Of a DNA stretch of 64,000 nt, positions 46,465-55,204 are shown piece by piece. How positions within the stretch are numbered: the stretch's first letter is position 1; each line of letters opens with the position of its first letter. The stretch is from Treponema_I sp045599005 (lineage in GTDB: Bacteria > Spirochaetota > Spirochaetia > Treponematales > Treponemataceae): NCBI GenBank assembly GCA_045599005.1, contig JAZRVF010000001.1:1-64000 (forward strand), in the 5' to 3' direction. Below the pieces are notes generated by a model that was not told the origin of the DNA, did not search any database, and worked only from the letters and a program-made list of their open reading frames with translations. The translations under genes and the position numbers were made by a program.

Positions 46465-46485
46465 TGAAAATGAAAATCATTCTCA
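46465..46485. promoter_or_regulatory. Fur/Zur-box-like dyad
   Basis: The 19-mer at 46466-46484 agrees with the classical Fur box GATAATGATAATCATTATC at 16 positions. Its core TGAAAAT-C-ATTCTCA (46471-46485) is a 7-1-7 inverted repeat with one mismatch. The intergenic stretch 46204-46584 also holds a dispersed-repeat fragment near 46247 and the lipid kinase promoter. Confidence 0.55.
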
Positions 46486-46549
46486 AATTGAAGAAAAATT
46501 ATCATTTCTCTGAAAGAATGTAAAGAGGGGAAAGAGCCTCTGCAGGTAC

Positions 46550-46578
46550 TTTCCATTAATTTTTCACTGTAATATAAT
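46550..46578 (+). promoter_or_regulatory. Predicted promoter of the lipid kinase gene (leaderless)
   Basis: TTTCCA at 46550-46555, 17 bp, perfect TATAAT at 46573-46578, then 6 nt to ATG 46585. The expected start of transcription coincides with the A of ATG. Confidence 0.55.
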
Positions 46579-46584
46579 GCGCCC

Positions 46585-47478
46585 ATGGCTATTTACACAC
46601 TTATTTACAATACATTCTCCTGCAACGGTAATGGCAAAAAGATTGCAGAAACACTTGCTGCATCTCTTTCCGGCGATCAGGTCAGGATGTGCAGTATCAC
46701 TGACATTTCAAACTACCCAGCATTTGCGGAAACACTCAGCGAGGGCGAAAGCGTGCTGCTCTGTGGTGGTGACGGAACTTTGAACCGTTTCATCAATGAC
46801 TACCAGACTCAGACAGGTTTTGACCCGCTTTCAAAAAAGGATTTTGTCCTGCCTTTTGACCTGTATTATTTTGCTGCGGGAAGCGGCAACGACTTTTTCC
46901 ACGACATCACGGACATGCTCGAGGTCGGGCAGGATAAACCTGTAAAAATCAATGATTTCATCAGAAGACTTCCGGCTGTTACAGTCAAAGGAAAAACTTA
47001 CCAGTTTGTTAACGGTGTCGGTTACGGAATTGACGGTTACTGCTGCCAGGTCGGTGATGAACTCCGGAAAATCCCCGGCAAAAAAGTTGATTACACAGGT
47101 ATTGCGATCAAAGGGCTTCTGTTCCATTACAAGCGGACAAGCGCAGAAATCACCATTGACGGAAAACCTTACAGTTTCAAAAAAGTCTGGCTTGCTCCCA
47201 CAATGTTCGGCCGTTATTACGGTGGAGGCATGATTCCCACACCTGACCAGAACCGCAGCACTTCAGCCCATGTGTCCACAATGGTCTACTACGGTGTCGG
47301 AAAACTTAAGGCGCTGATTGTGTTCCCTTCGATTTTCAAAGGTGAGCATGTGGCCCACAAAGAAATGATTACTGTGTTCACAGGAAGTGATGTCTCTGTA
47401 AAGTTTGACCGCCCCACCGCGCTTCAGATTGACGGTGAGACAATCCTTGACGTTACTGAATACCGGGTCCGATACTGA
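46585..47478 (+). CDS. Diacylglycerol/lipid kinase family protein
   Basis: 297 residues. The N-terminal catalytic domain has the nucleotide motif LCGGDGTLNRFINDY near residue 53 and AAGSGNDFFHDI near 96, typical of DAGK/YegS kinases. Residues ~130-285 form the beta-sandwich (NGVGYGIDGYCCQVGDEL). It would phosphorylate diacylglycerol or a related lipid on the cytoplasmic side of the membrane, recycling lipid turnover products. No Shine-Dalgarno is present; the -10 box is 6 nt upstream. Confidence 0.85.
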   Translation: MAIYTLIYNTFSCNGNGKKIAETLAASLSGDQVRMCSITDISNYPAFAETLSEGESVLLCGGDGTLNRFINDYQTQTGFDPLSKKDFVLPFDLYYFAAGSGNDFFHDITDMLEVGQDKPVKINDFIRRLPAVTVKGKTYQFVNGVGYGIDGYCCQVGDELRKIPGKKVDYTGIAIKGLLFHYKRTSAEITIDGKPYSFKKVWLAPTMFGRYYGGGMIPTPDQNRSTSAHVSTMVYYGVGKLKALIVFPSIFKGEHVAHKEMITVFTGSDVSVKFDRPTALQIDGETILDVTEYRVRY

Positions 47479-47524
47479 TTCCTTAAGAGAAGAGGCTCTT
47501 TGTTGCCCTCTGTTTTTATCCCCA

Positions 47525-47582
47525 GGCTGAATGTGGAGCGATTACAGGAATCTGTAATCAGGTAAAAACTCTGCATTCAGCC
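47525..47582. other. Nested inverted repeats, possible RNA structure or terminator
   Basis: Outer arms GGCTGAATG (47525-47533) and CATTCAGCC (47574-47582) enclose a perfect inner hairpin GATTACAG-GAAT-CTGTAATC (47540-47559). A short T-rich stretch follows. It could terminate the lipid kinase transcript or be a structured leader upstream of the next gene. Confidence 0.5.
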
Positions 47583-47678
47583 GTTAATTTTTGCGAATTC
47601 CTCATGTTTTAATCCTATCTCAATGTTGTAGTTTTATAATAGAATCAATACTGAGAATCAAAGATTAAGGGGACGCTC

Positions 47679-48866
47679 ATGTCTGATAATGAAGTAATCA
47701 CACAGATTGAGAATAGAACTGTTTGCATGGAAAATCACATTGTCTCACAGTTGGCATTTGCAGACAAAATTGAAACCAGGGTTTCTGCCATGCGCAAGGT
47801 TTGCAGAATCATTTCAATAATTGCCCTGATAATCGAGATTTTGTTTTTTATTGCAGCTTCCTATGGTCTTGTGGGCGGATTATGCATGAGACTTGGAATA
47901 AGTGACCGTTATGTAATGTGGAACAGCATGGCATCAACTTCCAGTCTGAACATGCTTATCCCTATGAATAGCATTATCCGGAACCGGCCAATGATGGATT
48001 CCCGGCATGCAGTATTCATTTTCCACATGATCATGTTCTTCATGAGTGTGCAGTGGGGATTTGTTGTTGAATTTGTTCGACGGATATTCAGAAACATTTC
48101 CAGCGGAAAGGCTCCATTTATAAAGGATAATATCCGTAATCTCACATATTGCAGTATTCTGGTGTTTTTAAGCTGTTTTGTTCAGCCTGTTCTTTTTCTG
48201 CTGTTTCTGATACTGATTGCCCTTATTCTTATTTTCCAGTACGGAAATGTTCTGCAGGAAAAAGCAGATTCAACAATCACTGACCAGGAAAACATAATTT
48301 TTTCACTTGCAGAGATTACGGAGGCAAAATCCGGTCAGACAGGGCAGCATGTAAAAAGAGTCTCTGAATATAGCAGGGTGCTTGCCGCTGGAATGGGGCT
48401 TCCAGCTTCCAAAGTTGAGGAGATCCGTCTTGCCAGTGTCTTGCATGATATTGGAAAACTGATGATTGATTCCCGCATTCTTGATAAACCTGGAAAACTG
48501 ACTGATGAAGAATACGCAATGATAAAAAAGCACGTTGATTACGGGGAAAAACTTTTGGAAACAGTTGATGGTTCTGTTCTTTCAACGGCAAGAGTAATTG
48601 CAAGAGATCATCATGAACGCTGGGACGGGAAGGGCTACAGCAAAGGTCTGTCACAGGATAATATCAGTCTGGAAGGCAGGATTGTTGCCGTTGCAGATGT
48701 TTTTGATGCTTTGTGCAGCAAACGTTCCTACAAGGAAGCCTGGACTCTGGATGATGCCTATGCTGAGATAACAAAGCAGGCCGGAACTCAGTTTGATCCT
48801 GAAGTTGTAGAAGTTTTTGTCGCAAATTGGGGAATCATCCGGGGTATTGTGGAGCAATATAGGTAA
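47679..48866 (+). CDS. Membrane HD-GYP protein, probable c-di-GMP phosphodiesterase
   Basis: 395 residues; ATG 47679 follows AAGGGG. About four hydrophobic segments lie between residues 40 and 190 (VCRIISIIALIIEILFFIAA, VFIFHMIMFFMSVQWGFVVE, ILVFLSCFVQPVLFLLFLIL). The C-terminal HD-GYP domain is complete: GQTGQHVKRVSEYS, VLHDIGKLM near residue 255, DHHERWDGKGYSKGL and VADVFDALCSKRSYK. In this protein the GYP motif reads GYS, a known tolerated variation. It differs from the first HD-GYP gene in lacking HAMP. Its TATAAT at 47635 may be the promoter. Confidence 0.86.
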   Translation: MSDNEVITQIENRTVCMENHIVSQLAFADKIETRVSAMRKVCRIISIIALIIEILFFIAASYGLVGGLCMRLGISDRYVMWNSMASTSSLNMLIPMNSIIRNRPMMDSRHAVFIFHMIMFFMSVQWGFVVEFVRRIFRNISSGKAPFIKDNIRNLTYCSILVFLSCFVQPVLFLLFLILIALILIFQYGNVLQEKADSTITDQENIIFSLAEITEAKSGQTGQHVKRVSEYSRVLAAGMGLPASKVEEIRLASVLHDIGKLMIDSRILDKPGKLTDEEYAMIKKHVDYGEKLLETVDGSVLSTARVIARDHHERWDGKGYSKGLSQDNISLEGRIVAVADVFDALCSKRSYKEAWTLDDAYAEITKQAGTQFDPEVVEVFVANWGIIRGIVEQYR

Positions 48867-48974
48867 ACAGTTCTGTGGCTTGCGTAACTGTCAGCAGTAC
48901 CTGTGAAGCAGTCCGCTGGAGCGAGTGGGCATCTTTGACGGGTGTGTGTGCAGCGGATGAGTCTTAGCGAAGGG

Positions 48975-49003
48975 ATGAAAAAAAAATAATTTTTTGATAA
49001 AAT
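48975..49003 (+). promoter_or_regulatory. Predicted promoter of the MATE gene (leaderless)
   Basis: ATGAAA at 48975-48980, 17 bp, TAAAAT at 48998-49003, then 6 nt to ATG 49010. Confidence 0.4.
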
Positions 49004-49009
49004 GGTTTT

Positions 49010-50368
49010 ATGGTCAAGATGAACGATAAAACCGAGATTTTTGAAAACTATTCTATTGCAAAAGCCGTGGCAACTCTTGCGCTGCCTACAATGCTCAGCA
49101 TGATTGTTGTTGTTATCTACAATATGGTAGATACTTTTTTCGTAGCAAAAATTGGAGATCCTAATCAGATTGCTGCGGTTTCTTTGGCGCACCCTGCCTT
49201 TATGCTTTTTATGGCGGCGGGAAACATTTTTGGTATTGGTGGCTCAAGCTACCTTTCCCGCTCTCTGGGTGAAAAAAAGATTGACCGTGTTAAACACATT
49301 TCCAGCTTTTGTGTCTGGAGCGCTGTTGTAATCGGTGTTTTGATGGGAATTCTGTACCTTGTTTTTCTGAATCCTATTCTTAAACTCTGCGGTGCCAGTG
49401 AAGTAACTCTTCCTTATGCGCGGATTTATTTAAGTATTGTTGCCTGGGGTGCACCCGCCACAGTTCTTTCTTTTGTGTTTGGTAACCTTTGCCGTGCGGA
49501 AGGGGCTGCAAAAGAAAGTATGTTTGGTCAGATGCTTGGTTCTGTAATCAATATTATCCTGGACCCGATTTTTATTTTGGGATTTGGATGGGGAGTTGCC
49601 GGAGCTGCCATTGCCACAGTAATTGCCAACATTCTTTCTGATGTTTATTACATTGTCTACATTATTCACAGTCACCGCTCGCAGCTTACACTGAATCCTG
49701 AAAAGTTCGCCATTAACGACGGCATTTTGGGAAATGTCCTCGCAATCGGGCTTCCTGCAAGCTTTACAAACCTTCTTATGTCTGCAAGCCAGATGGTAAG
49801 CAACAACTACCTTGCAAGTTACGGTGACATTCCTGTTGCCGCCATGGGTATTGCCGGAAAAGCCGGAATGTTTGTGATTCTTGCGATGATCGGTCTTGCT
49901 GGTGGTGTAGTTTCGTTGATTGGTTACAACTACGGCGCAAAAAACTTTGACCGTATGCGTGCCGTTACCCGCTTTGCCATGTTCTGCAATATCTGTATTG
50001 GTACAGGCGTAGGCCTTTTGTTCTTTGCAGCTGCAAGATTTATAATCGGAATCTTTATTAACGATGCAGAAGTTATTGCCCACGGTGTTCCAATGCTCCG
50101 TGCAACAATGATTTCCGCACCTGTTGTAGGCTGCCTTTTTGTTATCAACAACTGTTTCCAGGCCTGGGGAAAAGCAAGCCCGGCATTGGTTCTTTCAGTA
50201 TGCCGCCAGGGTCTGGTGTTCCTGCCGGTTGTAATTGCAGCAAATGCAATGTTCGGCCTGAACGGAATTATCTACGCCCAGCCGATTGCCGACATAGTTT
50301 CGGTAGTTCTGGCTTTTGTAATGTACATTATTCTGCGTAATAAAGTTATTGCTGCAAAGACAGAATAG
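49010..50368 (+). CDS. MATE-family efflux transporter
   Basis: 452 residues with twelve predicted TM helices in two similar halves. MATE-type text includes ALPTMLSMIVVVIYNMVDTFFVAKIG near the N-terminus, GGSSYLSRSLGEKK, and in the second half GLPASFTNLLMSASQMVSNNYLA. It would export cationic drugs or metabolites using a Na+ or H+ gradient. The start may be ATG 49010 or 49019. The 143 bp upstream contains no gene. Confidence 0.92.
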   Translation: MVKMNDKTEIFENYSIAKAVATLALPTMLSMIVVVIYNMVDTFFVAKIGDPNQIAAVSLAHPAFMLFMAAGNIFGIGGSSYLSRSLGEKKIDRVKHISSFCVWSAVVIGVLMGILYLVFLNPILKLCGASEVTLPYARIYLSIVAWGAPATVLSFVFGNLCRAEGAAKESMFGQMLGSVINIILDPIFILGFGWGVAGAAIATVIANILSDVYYIVYIIHSHRSQLTLNPEKFAINDGILGNVLAIGLPASFTNLLMSASQMVSNNYLASYGDIPVAAMGIAGKAGMFVILAMIGLAGGVVSLIGYNYGAKNFDRMRAVTRFAMFCNICIGTGVGLLFFAAARFIIGIFINDAEVIAHGVPMLRATMISAPVVGCLFVINNCFQAWGKASPALVLSVCRQGLVFLPVVIAANAMFGLNGIIYAQPIADIVSVVLAFVMYIILRNKVIAAKTE

Positions 50369-50388
50369 ATGGCGGAAGGGAGAACCAG

Positions 50389-51120
50389 TCAGCCTCGGCT
50401 GATCAGTCTCTTGAACAGTGTCTTTCTGGGTTCTTTTCTGTGGGCGATTGTCTTCTGTTCACTTTCGGCAATGGACACGTATGAATTGATGGCATTGTTG
50501 TCCCCGGCCACAAGAAGATGCATTCCTTCCTTAAGAACCAGGCCTGTTCCTGAGACCAGCTGGTATTCTTCTTCGCTGTTCATGCGGACTGCAATCAGGT
50601 TCAGGTTGAATTTCTGACGCAGACCGCATTCTGCCAGATTTTTTTCCTCCAGATTCTTTATCACCATCACTTCTGCCAGTGCGAAAGTTTTTGAAAGCTG
50701 GTTGTGGGAAAGCATGGCTGCCGTTGTAAGCAGCGGTGTGATGTTGATCGCCGCATCAAGATCAGGGAAAATCACATGAGTTGCACCCACAATCCTGAGA
50801 ATCTCTCCGTGGTCGTCGCTGGTTGCCTTTACGACAATTGTCTTGATTCCCATTTTGTGCAGCTTGTTTGTAACGAGAATCGATGCCTCCATTTCGTCAC
50901 CAAGATCCACAACCACAGCGTCAATGTCTTCCGGAATTACACGGCGCAGAGTCTCTTCATTGATTGCGTCAGTGATATAGGCATCTTTTGAGAGTGTCTT
51001 GACTTTTTCCACTTTGTCGTGGTCTTTGTCCAGAACGATTACGGAGACGTCAAGTTCTGCCAGCTGATAAAGTACCCTGAGACCGAAACTTCCCAGTCCG
51101 ATGATTCCGATTGTAGTCAT
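50389..51120 (-). CDS. ktrA: K+ uptake regulatory subunit KtrA/TrkA (RCK domains)
   Basis: 243 residues from ATG 51120 (GGGAGG upstream; an in-frame TTG three codons earlier is too close to it). The RCK-N Rossmann motif GIIGLGSFGLRVLYQLAEL leads to VIVLDKDHDKVEKV with the Asp that holds the nucleotide, then a C-terminal RCK-C domain. It gates the KtrB channel in response to ATP/ADP or NAD(H). It lies 19 bp after ktrB, on the same strand. Confidence 0.92.
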   Translation of the reverse strand: MTTIGIIGLGSFGLRVLYQLAELDVSVIVLDKDHDKVEKVKTLSKDAYITDAINEETLRRVIPEDIDAVVVDLGDEMEASILVTNKLHKMGIKTIVVKATSDDHGEILRIVGATHVIFPDLDAAINITPLLTTAAMLSHNQLSKTFALAEVMVIKNLEEKNLAECGLRQKFNLNLIAVRMNSEEEYQLVSGTGLVLKEGMHLLVAGDNNAINSYVSIAESEQKTIAHRKEPRKTLFKRLISRG

Positions 51121-51139
51121 ATATTGCAATTCCTCCCTG

Positions 51140-52495
51140 CTATCCTGTAAGCACGTCTTCCTTAGGATAATCTGTCACAGAAAGCAGACTTGTTTTTTTA
51201 CCAACTTCAATGGACATGGCAAACATTCCCGTTCGTCCTGCAAACATCAGCAGCATCACTATGATTTTTCCCGCCGATGTCAGCTGGGGCGTGACACTTC
51301 TTGAAAGACCGACTGTGCCGAATGCGGAAAATGCTTCATAGAAAAGGTCGCTCAACAGGAAATTGTTCTGGTCCATGTTCGTTTTCTCAACGGCACACAG
51401 AAGTGCGAGCATCACAAGAAGCAGTGTTATGCTTTTTATCAGCAGTCGAAGGGCTTTTTCCATTGTCTCCCATGCAATGTCCCGTTTGAAGACTGTCACA
51501 GGGCCACGGTCATTGGTACTCCTGAAAGTATAGCACAGTGCGAGAAAAACTGTTGTGGTTTTCAGTCCGCCTGCCATGGAACCGGGACTTCCGCCGATCA
51601 GCATCAGAAAATAGGATACCAGCACTGAGACTCCTGAAAAGGAAGACTGGGAAACTGCCTCAAAGCCGGCGGTACGGAGCGTTACTGATTCAAAAAGGGC
51701 TGCGCCGATTTTCTGTGGAACTGAAAGATCTCTGAAGGCATCATTCCAGTCAGCCGCCAGAATGACAGCAGCTCCGGCAAAAAGCAGGACGAAACTCATC
51801 AGAAGGACGATTTTTGTGTGCAGTGAGAGAAATTTTTTCCTATGTGTGAATTTTGCACGGACAGTAAGAAGAATGTTTGTGAAAACCGTGAAGCCCAGTC
51901 CGCCGAGTACAATCTGCACTCCCAGGATTGCCTGCATTGCAAAATCGGTTCTGAACTGCAGAAGGCTGTCTGACCAAGGTGAGAAGCCTGCATTGCAGAA
52001 AGATGAGATTGCAAGGAAAATGCCGTAGAAGACAAAGCGGGGTTCTCCGGTTCTGTAAAGCCTTGATGCGATCATGACAGCACCGATTATCTGGATCAGC
52101 AGAGTGGCGGCGATTGTGTGGAGAAGAATCTGCCAGACATTGTTGTCTTCTCCTTCAATGAAGTAATCACGGATGAACTTGCGGTTCACAAGGGAAACTT
52201 TCATTCCCGGGAAAGCGAGATAAAGGGCAAAGAATGCCATCAGTCCAAGACCGCCGGCTTCAATAAGGCACATGAGCACAATAAGTCCGGCGTCTGAAAA
52301 GACTGAGATGTCAAGCGTGCTTAATCCTGTGACACAGACTGCGGAAACTGTGGTAAAAACCGCATCAACAGGATGAATCTGCGGAGCGGCGGGAGTTTTT
52401 GTAAAGGGCATCAGAAGAAGGATTGTGCCGGATGCGATCAGTATGAAAAAATATAGGAAAAGTCTGGCGTTTATGCTTTTCAGTTGAAACTTCAT
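51140..52495 (-). CDS. ktrB: K+ uptake channel KtrB/TrkH
   Basis: 451 residues, start ATG 52495 with GAGGA upstream. Four MPM repeats with selectivity-filter-like glycines: VSAVCVTGLSTLD, FCNAGFSPW, TLRTAGFEAVS and AFGTVGLSRSV. The loop GSPGSMAGGLKTTT marks the TrkH/KtrB family. It forms a dimeric Na+-coupled K+ channel with KtrA. It follows thiN by 11 bp, so it belongs to the long smc-to-ktrA run. Confidence 0.93.
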   Translation of the reverse strand: MKFQLKSINARLFLYFFILIASGTILLLMPFTKTPAAPQIHPVDAVFTTVSAVCVTGLSTLDISVFSDAGLIVLMCLIEAGGLGLMAFFALYLAFPGMKVSLVNRKFIRDYFIEGEDNNVWQILLHTIAATLLIQIIGAVMIASRLYRTGEPRFVFYGIFLAISSFCNAGFSPWSDSLLQFRTDFAMQAILGVQIVLGGLGFTVFTNILLTVRAKFTHRKKFLSLHTKIVLLMSFVLLFAGAAVILAADWNDAFRDLSVPQKIGAALFESVTLRTAGFEAVSQSSFSGVSVLVSYFLMLIGGSPGSMAGGLKTTTVFLALCYTFRSTNDRGPVTVFKRDIAWETMEKALRLLIKSITLLLVMLALLCAVEKTNMDQNNFLLSDLFYEAFSAFGTVGLSRSVTPQLTSAGKIIVMLLMFAGRTGMFAMSIEVGKKTSLLSVTDYPKEDVLTG

Positions 52496-52506
52496 TAACA
52501 GTCCTC

Positions 52507-53172
52507 TTATTTCCGGAGGATTTTCATGCGTGTGTCATACACTACAACAAGTGTGCCGCTTTTCACAGAAATCTCTGCTGTGGTTTTTTCCGGCAGAAAC
52601 TCATTGCTTATTCCAAGAGGATAATCAGGTGACAGAAGCGCATCATCAAGAGGATACTGCAGACCTTTTATCGTTACGCCGGAAGCATTGCCGCCGGCTG
52701 CGAACACTGATACATAATAAGGCGGAGTCTCCGGTTTTTCAAGGAAAAGTGTGCCGGAAAAAAGTGTGGTGATTGCAGTGTTTCCTGCGACGATTGTCCC
52801 TGTGCATCCTCTGTTTGCAAGGTAGAGCAGTGTCTGCAGGTTTGCAATGCTGTGTTCCGGCCGGCTTCCACCCAATGCGCCCTGTAGGACAAAATCCTGG
52901 CATTCCATGGAAAGAGCAAGTTTTACGGCAGCCAGTGTGTCTGTATCATCTTTCTGCCTTGGAAGTCTGACTGTCTTACTTGAGATTTCTTCAATCATTC
53001 CGCAGTCTACAGAATCAAAATCACCGACAAGATAATCCGGTTCTATTCCGGCAGTCCGGCAATGTGCAAGACCGCCATCTGCGGCAATTACAAGATCACC
53101 CTTCTGGGGCAGCGGGCCGGGACAGAAATCGCCGGCACAGAAAATAAAGCATCTTCTGAAACTTTTTTGCAT
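52507..53172 (-). CDS. thiN: Thiamine pyrophosphokinase
   Basis: 221 residues. TPK signatures: VIAADGGLAHCRTAGIEPDYLVGDFDS near residue 28, then RLPRQKDDTDTLAAVKLAL and LQGALGGSRPEHSIANLQTLL. The enzyme moves pyrophosphate from ATP to thiamine, giving the active cofactor. It starts 14 bp after the stop of the acidic exported protein gene, with AAAGG in the gap. Confidence 0.93.
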   Translation of the reverse strand: MQKSFRRCFIFCAGDFCPGPLPQKGDLVIAADGGLAHCRTAGIEPDYLVGDFDSVDCGMIEEISSKTVRLPRQKDDTDTLAAVKLALSMECQDFVLQGALGGSRPEHSIANLQTLLYLANRGCTGTIVAGNTAITTLFSGTLFLEKPETPPYYVSVFAAGGNASGVTIKGLQYPLDDALLSPDYPLGISNEFLPEKTTAEISVKSGTLVVVYDTRMKILRK

Positions 53173-53186
53173 GAGCCGGCCTTTGG

Positions 53187-54809
53187 TCAGCGGATGGAGA
53201 AATAGAAACGTTCCAGATAAACGGCTCTGCTGTTTGCTTCCTGCCAGAAATCGCTTTCCGGATACTCGTCTGTGATTTTCCGGTACAGATTGTATGCGGT
53301 CCTGATGTTGCGTGACTTTGTCTTTTCTTCAAGAGAACGGGCTTTGATGAAAAGGATCTCATCATATTCAAAGAAGGATTCAAGGTATTCGTTTGCGAAA
53401 GAAATCGCAGCTTCAAATTTGCCTTCCTCAAAAGCGTTTCTCAGTTTGTCTGCAAGTTCAGCTTCGTACTCATAATCCATGTCCTCGTAATCGCCGAAAA
53501 ATCCGAAATCGTCAGAGAACATGATTACGTCAGGCTCTTCGTAAAAACCTGAGAAATATGTGTCGGAGGACCAGTCGTCATAGAAGTTTGTGTCCTCGAG
53601 AACTTTCACTTCAATATAATTGAAGACATCTTTTTTCTTTGCGGAATCCTGGCGCCAGAATTTAAGAAGCGCGGTACCTGCATTTTTTGCGAAGAAATCA
53701 AAGGTTGTCTTTGTTGAGCTGACCTGTCGTCCGGAGAAGTCCACTGCGTGAGAATTGTTCTCGTCCCCAAGGAAAACCCATCCGCGGCCAGTAAGTGTCA
53801 CGGAAAAATCTTCGTTTGAGAAAAATGTCATCACGCTGTCCGGAACCGGTGGTTCAGGTGGCAGCTGCGGTTCTTCAGCTGTTTCCTCTTCTTCCGGTTC
53901 AGCTGCGGAATAGGGTTCGTAAATCTCGGAATAAGGATCCAGAAGTGCGGAAAAAACCGGTTCTGTCGGGTTTTCAGACGGATTGCTTTCCAGTTCCAGA
54001 AAATCTGCCGGAACAGAGGTTTCTGTTTCAGCCGGTTCGGTCTCTTCGGGAAGACCATTTTCCTCGGCAGCGGTTTCTGTGTCCGCATTTTCGTTTACAG
54101 CGGCATCGGGTGCTTCGGCAGCGGTTTCTGCTGTCTCAGGTGTTTCTACGCCTGCAGTTTCCATGGATTCGTCAGCGGACTCAACAGGTGTTCCGGCGGC
54201 ATCCGCAGCGTTAACGGTTTCAGTTTGTGTCCCGGCCTCAACAGGTGTTTCGGCGGTATCCACAGCGCCATCAGATTCAGTTTTGGAGCCGGCCTCGTCA
54301 GCGGAATCAGCGGCTGCATCTTCTCCGGATTCATCAACTGTGTCAGTGGCGTTCACGCTTTCAGAAACTACTTCTGCGTCCTCAGAGGAAACCGCGGCAT
54401 CATCAGCTGCAGTCTCCTCTGTCACAGCATCAGTGTCTGAGTCCGATACAAGTGTTTCTGCGGTGTCATTGCTGCCCTCTGTCTCAACGGATAAAGAAAC
54501 TGTGTCTTCTGCTGAATCCGCTTCCACAGATTCAGTCACTGTGTCTGAAATCTCCGGCACAAACATTTCTTCTGCTTCCACAGTTTCTGCCGGAGCAGAA
54601 ACTTCCTCGGTCAGTTCAATATTTTCCTCCGCAAAAAGTTCTGTTTCGGGGACAGAAGCGGCATATTCCTCTTCTGCAACAATTTCCGAACTGTCAGCTT
54701 CGGACAAGGGGGAAAACACAGTTATACCGTCTGTCTCCGCATACAGGGAAAAACCGGCAAAAGAAAGAACAGTCAATGCTGAAATAATCTTAACTTTAGT
54801 AAATTTCAC
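53187..54809 (-). CDS. Exported protein with long acidic low-complexity region and TPR-like C-terminus
   Basis: 540 residues from GTG 54809, preceded by GGAGG and overlapping the upstream stop (GTGA). A signal peptide (ISALTVLSFAGFSLYA) is followed by ~300 residues rich in Glu, Ala, Thr, Val, Ser and Asp with repeated text such as ETAETAAEAPDAAV, then Pro/Glu-rich sequence. A beta domain (TVTLTGRGWVFLGDENNSH-like) follows near 330-420, and the last ~90 residues resemble TPR/YfiO helices (FEEGKFEAAISFANEYLE, AYNLYRKITDEYPESDFW). The disordered acidic part may span the periplasm. No function is assigned. Confidence 0.75.
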   Translation of the reverse strand: MKFTKVKIISALTVLSFAGFSLYAETDGITVFSPLSEADSSEIVAEEEYAASVPETELFAEENIELTEEVSAPAETVEAEEMFVPEISDTVTESVEADSAEDTVSLSVETEGSNDTAETLVSDSDTDAVTEETAADDAAVSSEDAEVVSESVNATDTVDESGEDAAADSADEAGSKTESDGAVDTAETPVEAGTQTETVNAADAAGTPVESADESMETAGVETPETAETAAEAPDAAVNENADTETAAEENGLPEETEPAETETSVPADFLELESNPSENPTEPVFSALLDPYSEIYEPYSAAEPEEEETAEEPQLPPEPPVPDSVMTFFSNEDFSVTLTGRGWVFLGDENNSHAVDFSGRQVSSTKTTFDFFAKNAGTALLKFWRQDSAKKKDVFNYIEVKVLEDTNFYDDWSSDTYFSGFYEEPDVIMFSDDFGFFGDYEDMDYEYEAELADKLRNAFEEGKFEAAISFANEYLESFFEYDEILFIKARSLEEKTKSRNIRTAYNLYRKITDEYPESDFWQEANSRAVYLERFYFSIR

Positions 54810-55204
54810 GGAGCAGCCTCCAAAAGTTTTTGTATCCGTAATGTATTTGCATTGCTCAAAGATCTGAGCATGGAATCATCAGGTTCCGAAAACCACTTTT
54901 CAACATCGGCCTCAGACCAGTGGTCAGGAGTCTGGCGGTCCGTTCCATATTCATCAGGAATTTCCGGAATGTCAGGAAAATAAACAAAGTCGGTGACTTC
55001 GGCTTTTCCTGCTGCCGAATAGACAGGTTCCGGACTGTCTATAGAGAAACAAAGGAAAATCAGTAAGATTACAATGAGAAGAATCAGCGCACAGATTGCG
55101 ATGAAAACTGGCTTTCTGTTCTGCCAGAAATCAGTGACAAAAGCTGAGACCCCATCGGCAACTGTGTAGAATCCATCTTTTACGGAATCAAACAGACTGG
55201 CCAT
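54806..55204 (-). CDS. Small single-TM protein in the smc operon
   Basis: 132 residues. An N-terminal ~30 residues (SLFDSVKDGFYTVADGVSAFV) leads to one TM (PVFIAICALILLIVILLIFLCF) and an acidic tail ending NTLRIQKLLEAAP. The gene overlaps the smc 3' end by 17 bp and the next gene by four bases, so all three are co-translated. No family is recognised. Confidence 0.65.
   Translation of the reverse strand: MASLFDSVKDGFYTVADGVSAFVTDFWQNRKPVFIAICALILLIVILLIFLCFSIDSPEPVYSAAGKAEVTDFVYFPDIPEIPDEYGTDRQTPDHWSEADVEKWFSEPDDSMLRSLSNANTLRIQKLLEAAP

Noticed and set aside
53983..54867. 294-codon open frame antisense to the acidic protein, Ser/Ala/Val-rich
   Set aside because: It is the mirror of the low-complexity Glu/Ala/Thr coding sequence, with no start signal or family.
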